Of a stretch of DNA of 61,712 bases, positions 11,524 through 22,029 are shown one piece after another. Position 1 is the first letter of the stretch. The number at the start of each line of letters is the position of its first letter. The notes below the pieces were generated by a model that saw only the letters and a list, made by a program, of their open reading frames with translations, searched no databases and was not told the DNA's origin. The stretch comes from Variovorax gracilis (GTDB lineage Bacteria; Pseudomonadota; Gammaproteobacteria; Burkholderiales; Burkholderiaceae_C): assembly GCF_030317115.1 (NCBI RefSeq), contig NZ_JASZYF010000034.1, forward strand, positions 1 through 61,712. The letters run 5' to 3'. Both the position numbers and the translations under genes were made by a program.

Positions 11524-12189
11524 TCAGGACGCTTCCTTGCGCGCACGAAGTTCGGTGATGAATTGGTCCGCAGGTGTGAAGAAGGGGTTCTCGTGCAGCA
11601 CGCCACCGAGAATAGTGACGGGGTGCGTGCGCAGGACGTCTGCCATCAGCGCCGCACTGGTCTTCGAAAGGTCGTACATGCACACCACGGTATCGCGCCC
11701 TTCCGGCACTACGTCGTTGAGGCGGGCTTCGTACTCGAGGAAGTCTTCCACGCCCGGCCAGTCTTCGCCAGCCCATTCGGCGTGACCGGTGATCCGTGAG
11801 ATCGGGGTCTGCGCACCGCCCGAGATATGCTGCTGGATGAAGCTGAGCATGCGGGAAACGTCGAAGTGCCCGTCCCGCAGGTACATGTCGAACACCGAGT
11901 GGACCTCGAGCATCCCTTCGCGCTCCTCCTGCGCGACGTCGATGCCGGCCGCATAGAGCTGCCGCAGATGTTCATCGCGAAGCGACGCGTCAACGATCTG
12001 GAAGGCCCGATCGCCTCGCTCGAGCCCATCCTTGATGAAGGGCATCATGATGCGGTTTTCCTCCTCGGCGGTGCGGAAGAAGGCGCAGATGTGGCGGTAC
12101 TTGCCCAGTGTCGAGCCTGCGATTTCCATGGCGACCTGTTCGCCCTGACCGGACGACAAAGCCACGAGGCCGGTGAAACTCGAATTCAT
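11524..12189 (-). CDS. MEDS-domain sensor protein
   Basis: 221-residue protein matching the MEDS (methanogen/methylotroph, DcmR) sensory domain: HICAFFRTAEEENRIMMPFI near the start, GLERGDRAFQIVD, a central FDVSRMLSFIQQH, and DTVVCMYDLSKTSAALMADVLRTHP close to the end. MEDS proteins are thought to sense small molecules in transcriptional regulators or anti-sigma systems, and this one is the domain alone. The ATG at 12189 has a GGAGGAAAT site directly upstream, deciding the start over a longer reading. It is divergent from the sigma54 activator gene. Its 3' end faces the thioredoxin gene. Confidence 0.85.
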   Translation of the reverse strand: MNSSFTGLVALSSGQGEQVAMEIAGSTLGKYRHICAFFRTAEEENRIMMPFIKDGLERGDRAFQIVDASLRDEHLRQLYAAGIDVAQEEREGMLEVHSVFDMYLRDGHFDVSRMLSFIQQHISGGAQTPISRITGHAEWAGEDWPGVEDFLEYEARLNDVVPEGRDTVVCMYDLSKTSAALMADVLRTHPVTILGGVLHENPFFTPADQFITELRARKEAS

Positions 12190-12288
12190 GATATTTCCTC
12201 CAGGTTTTCTGCCAACGTACGCCAAACCGCGCGCGGCGCGAGCGGTCGCACGCGGATCCTCAGAATCTTTTAGCACCTTTCTGAAAAA

Positions 12289-12302
12289 GAAAGTGCACTT
12301 TC
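12289..12302. promoter_or_regulatory. 14-base perfect palindrome, candidate operator
   Basis: GAAAGTGCACTTTC is a perfect inverted repeat in the short gap between the divergent MEDS gene and the sigma54 activator gene, 12 bases from the GTG start of the activator. Position and symmetry suggest an operator controlling both genes. Nothing identifies the protein that binds it. Confidence 0.4.
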
Positions 12303-12314
12303 CGAGGGCGATCC

Positions 12315-13856
<1,542 letters not shown>

Positions 13857-14079
13857 CCGCGCTGCCGAAATGCCGGCAGCGGTGACGGAGGGCCGGCAGC
13901 CCCGTGCCTCATCAAGCGAGTCGCGAGCGCGGTCCTGCTGGCCCAAACCCTTGTCACGCCTCGTGATTTTGCAAGGCAGCGCGTCATTCGCCCGCGCTCG
14001 CGACATCGGCACGTCCCTTGCGAGATGAACAGCATGCCTGTCGTCGGCAGCGCAGGAAACAGTTGAAGAAGGGGGCCCC

Positions 14080-15018
14080 ATGCTTGCAGAAAACCATGCC
14101 GCAAACGACGGCTTGTTGAGTGTCCATTTTCCAAAGCGGCCGTCTCCTCCGCCTCCAGGAACTGTGTGCGATCCGGTCATGCGCATTGCGCATCTGGGTG
14201 CAGCGGATCTCGGCAGCGTGCGCACACGCAATTCTGTCGACATCCTCGTGCCGAAGGAAACCGCGAATCTGTTCACCACCCATCGCATGGAGGCCGCGCG
14301 AGACCGAACCGCTTACGTCCGCGCGCCGCTGGTCGCTGTTGTTCCGCCGGCGCTCCCTCATTCGCTTGCAGACAGACCCGGCTCCAACACGCTCATCCTC
14401 AGCATCGCAGAGCCCTTCTTCAGCGAGACGGCCCGTGCCGCGCTGGGCAGCGACGAGTTCAGCTTTGTCCAACCCCATGCGGCGACCGATTCGCTGATCC
14501 GCGAAGTCGCCGACGCTGTCGACCGGGAATTCCCGAGCCACCGACTGGCGGCCAGTTTCCTGAACGCATTGGCCGCCCTGCTGGCTGCCCACGTCGCCAG
14601 GAACTACGTGGCCGCGGGACCTGCGAAGGCCATGCCCACCGGCGGATTGGCGGCCCACAAGATGCGCTGCGTCCGCACCTTCGTTGCCGAGCATCTCGGC
14701 GAGACGATCCGCGTCGAACAGCTGGCCGCCGAAGTGAATCTGAGCCCCTTTCATTTCGCGCGGATGTTCAAGCAATCGACGGAACAGTCGCCGCACCTGT
14801 ACATCCTTCTGCAGCGCATCCAACGCGCCAAGGAGCTCCTGGCCGGCACCGACTCGCCGATCATCGAAGTGGCCGCTGATGTGGGCTTTCGCACGCAAGG
14901 CCACTTCACCGGCGTCTTTCATCGATACACCGGGTTCACGCCGAAGGTATTCCGGACGAGCGCGCGCGAGGCCTCGAGCCGGCCCATTGATCCATCAGGA
15001 GGCCACCATGACCGATGA
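14080..15018 (+). CDS. AraC-family transcriptional regulator
   Basis: 312-residue regulator with a variable N-terminal sensor half and a C-terminal double helix-turn-helix (about 205-300): TIRVEQLAAEVNLSPFHFAR in the first, then IIEVAADVGFRTQGHFTGVFHRYTGFTP as the AraC signature. The ATG at 14080 follows a purine-rich GAAGAAGGGGG. The last 11 bases overlap the start of the next small gene, so the two are coupled. A broken copy of the same C-terminal signature lies at 33810-33912, suggesting a second related regulator once existed in the island. Confidence 0.9.
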   Translation: MLAENHAANDGLLSVHFPKRPSPPPPGTVCDPVMRIAHLGAADLGSVRTRNSVDILVPKETANLFTTHRMEAARDRTAYVRAPLVAVVPPALPHSLADRPGSNTLILSIAEPFFSETARAALGSDEFSFVQPHAATDSLIREVADAVDREFPSHRLAASFLNALAALLAAHVARNYVAAGPAKAMPTGGLAAHKMRCVRTFVAEHLGETIRVEQLAAEVNLSPFHFARMFKQSTEQSPHLYILLQRIQRAKELLAGTDSPIIEVAADVGFRTQGHFTGVFHRYTGFTPKVFRTSAREASSRPIDPSGGHHDR

Positions 15019-15274
15019 GACATCCATGCACAACGCCGTCGCGTTCGAGCTGCGGTTCCAGTCGCTGTACCAACTGGGCCGGGCGCTCTCGTTTCCCTGT
15101 GATTGCCATGGCCATGTCGACCTCGATCATTGCAGCGAACGCGCGAGGAACAACTACCTGTTCGCAAGGGCGATGATGGGGCGAGAGTACGAGTGGCCGC
15201 GGGTCACCCCCTGCCCGGGTACGTATGGCGCAGGCGATGACGACAGTGGCAAGGGCAGCGTGCCCTCGCCCTGA
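15008..15274 (+). CDS. Small conserved protein, function unknown
   Basis: 88-residue protein starting inside the end of the AraC gene with GGAGG eight bases before the ATG. The core ELRFQSLYQLGRALSFPCD, followed by GHVDLDHCSERARNNYLFAR, looks like a conserved small soluble protein that I recall from stress-gene neighbourhoods in Burkholderiales, without a known role. Three cysteines (two in the first half, one after GHVDLDH) do not form a clear metal site. The C-terminal tail is glycine/serine-rich. Overlap with the regulator gene implies joint expression. Confidence 0.65.
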   Translation: MTDETSMHNAVAFELRFQSLYQLGRALSFPCDCHGHVDLDHCSERARNNYLFARAMMGREYEWPRVTPCPGTYGAGDDDSGKGSVPSP

Positions 15275-15597
15275 CCGCCGGAGTTCGTCGAGTCGGCCGA
15301 AAGCTCGTGACGGCCTCGTTCGCAGTGTCCCGGCGGGGCTCATCGCGCGATGGGAGAGTACGGCCGACCTTCGCACTGGCAGTCGCGCAGGGCCTCCTTG
15401 GCGTGCAGGGCGACTAGCCCGTAGAAGGTCAAGTCGGGCCGAAGCGTCACTGGTACGAGCATGGGAACATCAATGTGAGCCCGATCGGGCGCTCCACCAA
15501 GGGTCAGTTTCATCAACGTATTCCAGGTCAGGTAGAGGCATTGCCCGCGCACGCGGCGCGCCTCACGGAGCCGAGCAGGTCGAAATCCAATTGGCCA
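15275..15597. other. Gap with one weak small reading frame
   Basis: About 320 bases between the small gene and the HDOD gene. A minus-strand frame at 15340-15552 (70 codons, or 57 from an internal ATG) gives a plausible soluble peptide with MLVPVTLRPDLTFYGL, but it has no clear ribosome site or known family. I see no RNA gene or terminator. Confidence 0.3.
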
Positions 15598-16911
15598 TTA
15601 GCAGGCCGAGTCCACAGTGGCCACGTCCTGCGCCCATGCCAACGCCGACAGGTGCGCGGCGTTCACCTTCTCCGCGCTCATGAAGAGCGACTCGGACAAA
15701 TGCGCCGCCTCGCTGCCGTCGACCTCGCAGGCTTCAGCCAATGCAACGAGGGGGCCGTACACGCCCTCGCGCTTCAAAATCGCGAGCTGAACCGATTCGG
15801 AAAGCTGGACCTTTTCCAGGACCTCTTCCAGGGAGACGCCGAGCAAGCGATCGATGAGTGAAAACATGCCGGCTACGAAGAGGTTGTCGGCCTCGTCCCG
15901 CGGCACTATCCCCTGGCCCATCAGCTCGACAAACCGGCCGCGGATGATCGCTTTCTTCGTCATGAACGCCGCGCAGCCCTTGTTGCTCGTCGCCAGCAGC
16001 ACCGAAAGCCATCTAAACAGCGGCGAATAGCCGAGCATGGCCACCGCGTGGCGCAGCGACTGGATCTGGACGCCGATTCCGATACCGGGCGAATTGATGT
16101 GGCGCAGCAGGCGGTAGGTCAGCGCGGCGTCATGCTTGAGGGCGGCTTCGATGGTGCGCAAGTCTTCATTGCGTCGGATCGTCTGCATCAGGCGGACGAT
16201 CAGCATGGATTCCGGCTGCAGGCTAGCCCCCGCTTCCATTGTCGGGACGATCGCTTCCCTGCCCTGCACGAGAACATCCAGGCGGCGCGCGGCGCAAGCG
16301 TCGAAGTCCTGCCAGGTTGCCATGTGCGTGGCGATAGGCTGAATGATCGGCGTCCGTAGCGGCTGTTCGCGCCGGATGTTCGTGACGAGTTCGGGATGGC
16401 CGTCACCCACGTCCACGTAGGTGATGATGGAGCACAGCTCGAGGTCTTCAGGCAGCACCTCGGCGCCGCACAGCATGAAGCCATAACCCTGCGTGCGAAG
16501 GTGCAGCAGCGTCGACCGGATGTCCGCATCCATCAGGTCGTCGAGACCCATGCACAGGACGACGTTCTCCGGTGGCAAGGCCTGCAGCTCGTTCAGGAGC
16601 AGGCCCTCGACCGTCATGTCGAAGAAGAGGACAAGCCTGCCCAGGCGCCACCCGGTCTTGGGAGGATTGAGGTTCGTCGCGACGCAGGACAGGAGCGCTC
16701 GCAAGCGCTCGCAAGCGTGCGGCTCGTCGTGGGGCAATGCCGAGCGCCATGCCAGCTTGTAGCCCTTGACGCGCTTGTGCGCGTCCAGCAACAGGGCGTA
16801 CGTCACGAAGCCGCCTGGTTCGACGTGCATGGCCTCGCTGACGGCCGGCTCGTTCGCCTCGACATCGCATGCTGCGGCCGCGCGCGGGCGGCTGAAAAAA
16901 TTGAATCGCAT
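15598..16911 (-). CDS. Degenerate-EAL plus HDOD signalling protein
   Basis: 437-residue protein of the YuxH-like class. The N-terminal half (about 30-205) resembles an EAL domain that has lost the catalytic EAL and metal residues (LVLFFDMT, LCMGLDDLMDADIR, GYGFMLCG). The second half is an HDOD domain (about 215-400) with RLMQTIRRNEDLRTIEAALKHDAALTYRLLRHIN and the paired SLRHAVAMLGYSPLFRWLSV. Such proteins are non-enzymatic signalling scaffolds, often linked to chemotaxis, c-di-GMP or stress control. I chose the ATG at 16911; a longer TTG reading adds 17 residues. It is divergent from the small-gene pair at 17155. Confidence 0.85.
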   Translation of the reverse strand: MRFNFFSRPRAAAACDVEANEPAVSEAMHVEPGGFVTYALLLDAHKRVKGYKLAWRSALPHDEPHACERLRALLSCVATNLNPPKTGWRLGRLVLFFDMTVEGLLLNELQALPPENVVLCMGLDDLMDADIRSTLLHLRTQGYGFMLCGAEVLPEDLELCSIITYVDVGDGHPELVTNIRREQPLRTPIIQPIATHMATWQDFDACAARRLDVLVQGREAIVPTMEAGASLQPESMLIVRLMQTIRRNEDLRTIEAALKHDAALTYRLLRHINSPGIGIGVQIQSLRHAVAMLGYSPLFRWLSVLLATSNKGCAAFMTKKAIIRGRFVELMGQGIVPRDEADNLFVAGMFSLIDRLLGVSLEEVLEKVQLSESVQLAILKREGVYGPLVALAEACEVDGSEAAHLSESLFMSAEKVNAAHLSALAWAQDVATVDSAC

Positions 16912-16997
16912 TGTCTTGGTGTAAAGAACCCGTTCGATCTCCGGCGTTCCGATTGTTTGCAACCCGGCCTGCGCCGAACAGGGTCAGTCGGTGCTAG

Positions 16998-17013
16998 TTC
17001 GACCGGGCCAGTC
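16998..17013. promoter_or_regulatory. Repeat element TTCGACCGGGCCAGTC, copy 1
   Basis: A 16-base sequence identical to one at 19909-19924, with a 13/16 match at 24255. Its core GACCGGGCCAGTC is nearly palindromic. It lies in the gap between the HDOD gene and the divergent gene at 17155. A related CTGGACC follows at 17039. Confidence 0.4.
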
Positions 17014-17154
17014 CATCGGCTGCTCTCCGGTCCCCCGAACTGGACCGCCCGAATGCGTTGGAACTGACCCTGTGCAGCTGGTGCCTGGTCGGCAACACTG
17101 CCTTCCTTTGCGAATCGTTGCCGCGCGCTCCTGATTCGGCTTTGGAATATCGGA

Positions 17155-17454
17155 ATGAAAACCCCTGAAGTGATGGACATGGCGATCGCCCGCCAATTGA
17201 TAGAAGTCATGCTCGACCGGTGCAAGAGTGGCGATGCATTCGAATCGAATGTCACCGTTCAGGACCGGAGGGCGGTTCAGAAGAGCCTCGAGTCATCGAG
17301 GATGCTCATGGGCGTTGCGCATCAACTGATGGTCCAGCCCGAATCCTTGACGGCCAGGGATGGCGCAGAGCGTTTGAAGGCGTTGCTCGAGGAAATCAAG
17401 ATGGCGGCACGCACGGCCTACCAGGCCGGACTACTTTTGACCGGAAGGGATTGA
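17155..17454 (+). CDS. Small helical protein, paralogue of 23701-24132
   Basis: 99-residue, fully helical soluble protein, function unknown. Its last 55 residues (SRMLMGVAHQLMVQPESLTA..., ending AYQAGLLLTGRD) align well with the C-terminus of the protein at 23701-24132 (ARLLTVTQLLMTEPVYRSPE..., ending AHRAALMLLGQD). Both also begin MKT-x-E, so they form a small paralogous family inside the island. It starts at ATG with weak ribosome-site context, and the next small gene begins six bases after its stop, so the two form an operon. The upstream region carries the GACCGGGCCAGTC element. Confidence 0.6.
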   Translation: MKTPEVMDMAIARQLIEVMLDRCKSGDAFESNVTVQDRRAVQKSLESSRMLMGVAHQLMVQPESLTARDGAERLKALLEEIKMAARTAYQAGLLLTGRD

Positions 17455-17459
17455 GTGCG

Positions 17460-17738
17460 ATGAAGAATTCTGTCAACACGTCAACCGTGGCGGTTTCAAC
17501 GATGCAACGGCTCGACGAGCAGACCCGTGCAGCGACTTCGTTTGCACGCGTGGAGGAAGCGATGCACTACGCAGCCAGCGAATTGAAAGCCGGCCGATGC
17601 GTCACGGTTTGGCCTATCGACGCAGCGGGCTTCAGGTTGGTCGCATGGGACTTCGAGAAACAGGTCGAAGACGAGCACTTCGCGCCCACCGCGCCACTCG
17701 GACTCGACTTTCCGGCCAAACGAGGGGCATCTTTCTGA
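17460..17738 (+). CDS. Small protein, function unknown
   Basis: 92-residue protein starting six bases after the previous stop. A helical N-terminal half (TMQRLDEQTRAATSFARVEE) is followed by a mixed segment CVTVWPIDAAGFRLVAWDFEK and an unstructured end. I recognise no family. It may be truncated at its 3' end, because a MocR remnant begins about 140 bases downstream and the last residues (FPAKRGASF) look like read-through into foreign sequence. Confidence 0.45.
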   Translation: MKNSVNTSTVAVSTMQRLDEQTRAATSFARVEEAMHYAASELKAGRCVTVWPIDAAGFRLVAWDFEKQVEDEHFAPTAPLGLDFPAKRGASF

Positions 17739-17879
17739 AGCTGAGTGGCAACGGCCGAGGCACCTCCCTGTGCCTTGAATGGCGGCGCGCGTCGTCACCG
17801 GGCAGCTCAGGTTCGACCTGGGAAGTTCGAAGCCAGCTCGCGGCAAGTCGGACCGCCAACTCGGCCAGTCCCTGCGCGC

Positions 17880-18310
17880 GACCTCGATCCTTGGCGCCTG
17901 ATCGAGGACCCAGCGATGCCCGAGGATCGCAAGAAAGCGTTGGTCGCTCTGCTCGCGAAGCATGCGATCCCGCTGATCGAGGACGACGCCTATGCCGAGC
18001 TCTTCTTCGGCGCGAAGAGGCCGCTGCCGGCCAAGGCCTTCGACAACGAGGGTCTGGTAATGAACTGCGGCTCCTTCTCGAGGTGTCTGGCGCCCGGCTA
18101 CCGCGTCGGCTGGGTGGCCGGCGGACGCTTTTCAGCGAAGATCGAGCAGATGCTTCTTATGTACACGCTCTCGCCGGCCATCCCTGCGGAGGCCGCCATT
18201 GCGGCGTACCTTGACCAGGGCGGCTACGACCGGCACCTGCGGCGTATGCGCAAGGCGCTCGCCGGCTATCTGGCCGGGGCCGTTGAGACCGTGGAGATGC
18301 ACGACACAGT
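17880..18310 (+). pseudogene. MocR-type regulator remnant
   Basis: An internal piece of a PLP-aminotransferase-like MocR regulator, close in sequence to the intact gene at 26675-28096. It begins DLDPWRLIED, then jumps directly to MPEDRKKALVALLAKHAIP. In the intact protein these two parts are about 115 residues apart, so the remnant has an internal deletion. It keeps SFSRCLAPGYRVGW, where the PLP-binding lysine is replaced by arginine, and stops after about 140 codons with unrelated sequence. The DNA-binding domain is absent. It is a non-functional degraded copy. Confidence 0.8.
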
Positions 18311-18548
18311 GCGCGGCGAGTCGTCACGCGCTCGCCACCGGACGGCAATGAAGCAGAAACTTTCGTCGCCGCCGGCACCCTCGCAGACCACGCTCATGCG
18401 GACATAGCCAAACCTGTCCGACAGGCTCGGGGCATTTCGATCGAAAACGTTGGCGACATCACTTTTTGGAGTCGAAATGCGAGCTGACGGCCTGGGGGTA
18501 GTCACCTATACGTGCCATCATGAATCCCTGCACTGAAGTGAAATTAAA

Positions 18549-19130
18549 GTGAATTATCAAGAAAGTTATTGCGAGATGGACGCCTTCGACGTAAAGGTGT
18601 CGGAGGTCCTCGTTGCCACGCCGGACAGTTCGGACTATCTGATCGACTCGGCGGTGCCCGAAGTTTTGAAGGCGCTGCGCACAAGCTTGCACATGGACGT
18701 TGCCTTCGTCTCTGAATTTGTTGACGGTCAGCGCGTATACCGGCGTGTCGACGCCGACGACAAGGCTAAGGTGATCCGCGAAGGCGACGGCGACCCGCTG
18801 GAGCGCACTTACTGCAAGAAGGTCGTCGAAGGCCTTTTGCCTGGAATGCTTCACAACGCGGCGAGCCATCCTGCCGCTGCAGCACTGTCATTTCCGTTCC
18901 CAGTTGGGGCTTTCCTCAGCGCGCCGATCGTTCTCAACGATGGCAGCGTCTACGGCACCATGTGCTGTTTCAGTTTCGCTTCGAACGAGAACTTGACCGA
19001 GCGAGACCTTCAACGCCTGGAAATGGCCAGCAAGTTGATCGGCCGTCGGATCGACGAACTTCGAAAGCATGAGACTGATCGAGCTATACAGGAATGGAAG
19101 CTCGAGCCGATCGATGTACGGCATCACTAA
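18549..19130 (+). CDS. Stand-alone GAF-domain protein
   Basis: 193-residue protein consisting of one GAF domain (about 25-180): AVPEVLKALRTSLHMDVAFVSEF, then a central GDPLERTYCKKVVEGLLPGM, VGAFLSAPIVLNDGSVYGTMCCFS and a closing helix. The sequence resembles the sensor part of GAF-EAL or GAF-GGDEF proteins, but no output domain follows, so it may act on a partner or be a truncated sensor. The first start is GTG at 18549; ATG at 18576 is equally possible. Its stop overlaps by four bases the stop of the convergent Crp/Fnr gene. Confidence 0.8.
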   Translation: MNYQESYCEMDAFDVKVSEVLVATPDSSDYLIDSAVPEVLKALRTSLHMDVAFVSEFVDGQRVYRRVDADDKAKVIREGDGDPLERTYCKKVVEGLLPGMLHNAASHPAAAALSFPFPVGAFLSAPIVLNDGSVYGTMCCFSFASNENLTERDLQRLEMASKLIGRRIDELRKHETDRAIQEWKLEPIDVRHH

Positions 19131-19864
19131 TCCGCCAGATGCGCGTCCACCTTGGACGGGACTTCGTCGATCGATGGAGGCTCCTCGAAGTCCGTCGACG
19201 CGAAATGAGAGGGGAAGTGGATCGAATGCTTATCCCGCCTGACCAGTCCCCCGTTCTCCAGTTCGCGCATTGTCTTGTTCACCTGCTCTCGGGACAGCCC
19301 GGAGTAGGACGCAATGACCGACTGAGTGATTCGCTTGTCGAATCCTCCCGCGCCGACTGGCGCGAGTTGGGCTAGCTCGTGAAGGATGCGCCTGATGAGG
19401 CGCTCCGAGGGCGACGCCGAGATCCGCCGGAGTTGCCCGCGCAGCGTGGAAATCCGCGTCACGGCGAGCTCGAGCAATCCCATGGCGACATCCGGATACT
19501 TGGCACACAAGCTCCGAAGCTTCGACACGGGTACGAGATACACGGAAGAAGGCAACGCCGCAATGAGCGTTGCCCCCGGTTGATAGCTGTCTCGTTGGAG
19601 GTTCGGGCTCAGGAAGAATCTGTCTTGCCCAATAAAGTCGGTGGTGACGCCTTCGCTGTCCGTACTGCCTTGCAGGACGACCCGTACGAGACCATTGGCC
19701 ACGCAGTAGATGCAATCCGTCCACTCGTCCGCGCCTAGCACGACTGCATTGCGGCGGTAGGAACGCAGCTCGACGAACTGGATGAACTCCGCCCGTTCGG
19801 CTGCGGGAACGCTGGCGATGAGGGGATGGAGGTACATCGATATGTTCGGGTCAGGGGCATGCAT
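19127..19864 (-). CDS. Crp/Fnr-family regulator
   Basis: 245-residue regulator with a cNMP-binding-like beta-roll (about 20-135; WTDCIYCVANGLVRVVLQGS, GQDRFFLSPN) and a C-terminal winged helix (about 165-225; ITQSVIASYSGLSREQVNKTMRELENGGLV). There is no N-terminal cysteine cluster of the FNR type, so an iron-sulfur oxygen sensor is unlikely. The cNMP phosphate-binding motif is also not conserved, so the signal is unknown. I chose the ATG at 19864, since upstream codons give a Pro-rich, non-homologous stretch. The gene is convergent with the GAF gene and has a GACCGGGCCAGTC element about 45 bases upstream. Confidence 0.85.
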   Translation of the reverse strand: MHAPDPNISMYLHPLIASVPAAERAEFIQFVELRSYRRNAVVLGADEWTDCIYCVANGLVRVVLQGSTDSEGVTTDFIGQDRFFLSPNLQRDSYQPGATLIAALPSSVYLVPVSKLRSLCAKYPDVAMGLLELAVTRISTLRGQLRRISASPSERLIRRILHELAQLAPVGAGGFDKRITQSVIASYSGLSREQVNKTMRELENGGLVRRDKHSIHFPSHFASTDFEEPPSIDEVPSKVDAHLAD

Positions 19865-19908
19865 TGTCGAGAGGCCTGACGCCGCCAAACAGCACCAGTT
19901 CATACAAA

Positions 19909-19924
19909 TTCGACCGGGCCAGTC
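19909..19924. promoter_or_regulatory. Repeat element TTCGACCGGGCCAGTC, copy 2
   Basis: Identical over 16 bases to 16998-17013, here upstream of the Crp/Fnr gene. The rest of the 19865-20327 gap (about 460 bases) shows no gene or RNA that I can support. Confidence 0.4.
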
Positions 19925-20624
19925 GCGGAAAGCGCGAGCAGGTTGAATCCAGGGCTGTGGGTCAGGGGCGGCTACAGCGCCCTGGTCACCGATGTCGGGC
20001 TTGGCTTGTCCACCGTGATTGAGATTCTGCAAAGCAGGCATGACCGACGCGCCGGTCTGCCGCTACGGCTCCACGGAGTTGTCGCGCTCAGCGTACATAG
20101 GGCTCAGTTCCTTCGGCGCAACTCGCGGGGCGGTCCGAAGCGACGCGGGCCGAAATGAAGGGCCTTGGTGGGACGCGCTCGAGCTCGCCCTGGAACAAGT
20201 TACCGAGTGGGCTTGTCTGGCGTTGCGAACCATCACTTTTGACACAGACAACAATTCGATCCCTGGGTGCGACGCCGGCCCGCTATCCGAAGCTCGTGGA
20301 TCTGTAAGCGAAATCAGATGCAGAAGCTCAAGGCTCCTTCAATTGGCGCGACGCTGGGTGATCTGCCAATCGGACGAAACGATTCGTAGCCATTTCGAGT
20401 GCCTCGATAGAGCCACTTTCGATGTCATACACCCAAACATGTAGCGTAAGCGCACCCTGTGCGATCGCGAGGGCAACTGACGGGTGAGTCCGAAGGTTGT
20501 TCAACTGAGCGATAACGTTTGCCCGAACCATGCCATCGACACGTGACCGCTCGTCTTCGTGCGGCTGCGCCTCATTGATCATGCGTGCAGCATCGGCATA
20601 ACGGAGCCAACTCTTTACGAATCC

Positions 20625-20636
20625 CAAGGACCTTCC
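20625..20636 (+). repeat. Left subterminal inverted repeat of the IS1111-type element
   Basis: CAAGGACCTTCC, six bases inside the left end, is the exact reverse complement of 22016-22027. Confidence 0.85.
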
Positions 20637-20697
20637 GGGCGTTTCCAACGATGGAGCACGATCTCGAGCCCATCACCGGACACAAAGGAGCAGTGCC

Positions 20698-21752
20698 ATG
20701 GAACAGGTTGTACGACTCGGAGTGGATCTGGCCAAGCGGGTGATCCAGGTTCACGGCGTGGGCCAGCGAGAACAGGTGGTGCTTCGCCGCGCCATCTCCA
20801 GCGAGCGGTTTGCCGAATTCATGGTGAAGATGACACCCTGCATCGTCGCAATGGAGGCGTGCAGCACTTCTCATAGCTGGGCGCGCAAGCTCCGCAGCTT
20901 GGGCCATACGGTCAAGCTGATCGCCCCGCAGTTCGTCGCGCCCTATCGCAAAGGGGCATCGGCGGCAAAAACGACGCGGCGGACGCAGAGGCGATCTGCG
21001 AAGCGGCCTCCAGGCCGTCGATGCGTTATGTGCCGATCAAGACGATCGAGCAGCAGGGCATCTCTACCCTGCATCGCATGCGCCAAGGCTGGGTCGAAGA
21101 GCGAACTGCGCTGGCGAACCGGCTGCGCGGGCTGCTGGCTGAATTCGACTTGCCACTGCCCGCTCGCATACGTGAACTCGCCAGGATCCCGCAGATTCTT
21201 GAGGACGCCGACAATCAGTTGCCCGGTGCTGCGCGGCTTGTACTGCATGAAGGGTGGGAACACTTCGTTCTACTGGGCGAGCGGATTTCGAAGGTCGAAC
21301 GCCAGATCGAAAAACATGCCAGGAGTGATGAGCGGGCCAATCGAATCATGGCGGTGCCCGGCATCGGTCCACTCACTGCAAGCGCCGTGGTGGCCGCGGT
21401 GGGGGATGCGCACGAATTCAGAAACGCACGTCAGTTTGCAGCCTGGCTCGGACTGACACCGCGACAGAACAGCTCGGGCGGCAAGACCCAGTTGGGCGCC
21501 ATCACCAAGCGCGGCGACATGTATATCCGCATGCTGCTGGTGCTAGGCGCGCGCAGCGCGTTGATGAGTGCCGCTCGACGCACAGATCGGATCTCGCGAT
21601 GGCTGCTTGATCTGGAAGCCCGACTGGGCTGGCGCAAGGCGCTCGTGGCGCTCGCCAACAAGCACGCCCGCATCATCTGGACGATGCTCACCAGAAAGGT
21701 CGAATTCAATCCCAGCCATGTGCCGCCGTGCTTCGTGATGGCTGGTTCATAA
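20698..21752 (+). pseudogene. IS110-family transposase, frameshifted
   Basis: DEDD-type transposase. The N-terminal RuvC-like domain (RLGVDLAKRVIQVHGV, IVAMEACSTSHSW) is read from 20698. From about 20958 homology continues one frame back (GGKNDAADAEAICEAAS, then VPIKTIEQQGI), consistent with loss of one G in the run before GCGGC. The C-terminal transposase domain is complete (MAVPGIGPLTASAVVAAVGD, QFAAWLGLTPRQNSSGGK) and ends at 21752. An AAGGAG site precedes the ATG. The shift separates the first two acidic residues from the last two, so the enzyme should be inactive unless ribosomes frameshift or the base is a sequencing error. Confidence 0.85.
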
Positions 21753-22029
21753 CGACTGGGCATTCAGGTCTTCAACAGAGGATTGCAGTCCGTAAATCGA
21801 CGACAGGTTGGACCGGCGGCAGGTGAACTCGGAATATGCCAAGGAACGTGATCATCGCGATTCCGCTTTACGGATGGAGCCCTGCCGAGCGGTTGAGATA
21901 TGGGCCGGAGCCCAAAGTGCTCACAGGCCGGTTGAAGGCACGCAGTCCCATCTCGATCGTCGTTCTGTCTGCGAATCCAAGACGAAGACCAACACTGATA
22001 GCCGCTTGACTACGAGGAAGGTCCTTGTA
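21753..22029 (+). ncRNA. Candidate bridge-RNA region of the IS1111-type element
   Basis: IS1111-group elements keep a structured guide (bridge) RNA in their long 3' non-coding end, with loops pairing to the target and donor DNA. Here 277 bases lie between the transposase stop and the right end, with no gene. The RNA itself is inferred from family and position; I have not folded it. Confidence 0.4.
22016..22027 (-). repeat. Right subterminal inverted repeat of the IS1111-type element
   Basis: GGAAGGTCCTTG, two bases inside the right end, pairs perfectly with 20625-20636. Confidence 0.85.

Larger units (their letters stand above)
20619..22029 (+). mobile_element. IS110-family (IS1111 group) element, 1411 bp
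   Basis: Inserted in the carbonic anhydrase gene. The ends are set by the clean join of the interrupted codons GCC and GTA, and no target duplication is visible, as expected for IS110-family elements. Subterminal 12-base perfect inverted repeats (CAAGGACCTTCC at 20625-20636, GGAAGGTCCTTG at 22016-22027) are the mark of the IS1111 group. It carries one transposase gene on the plus strand and a long 3' non-coding end. Confidence 0.88.

Noticed and set aside
20958..20975. Programmed -1 frameshifting in the IS110 transposase
   Set aside because: The run GCAAAAACG does not form a proper X-XXY-YYZ heptamer in the incoming frame, and the shift fits a single lost G slightly upstream.
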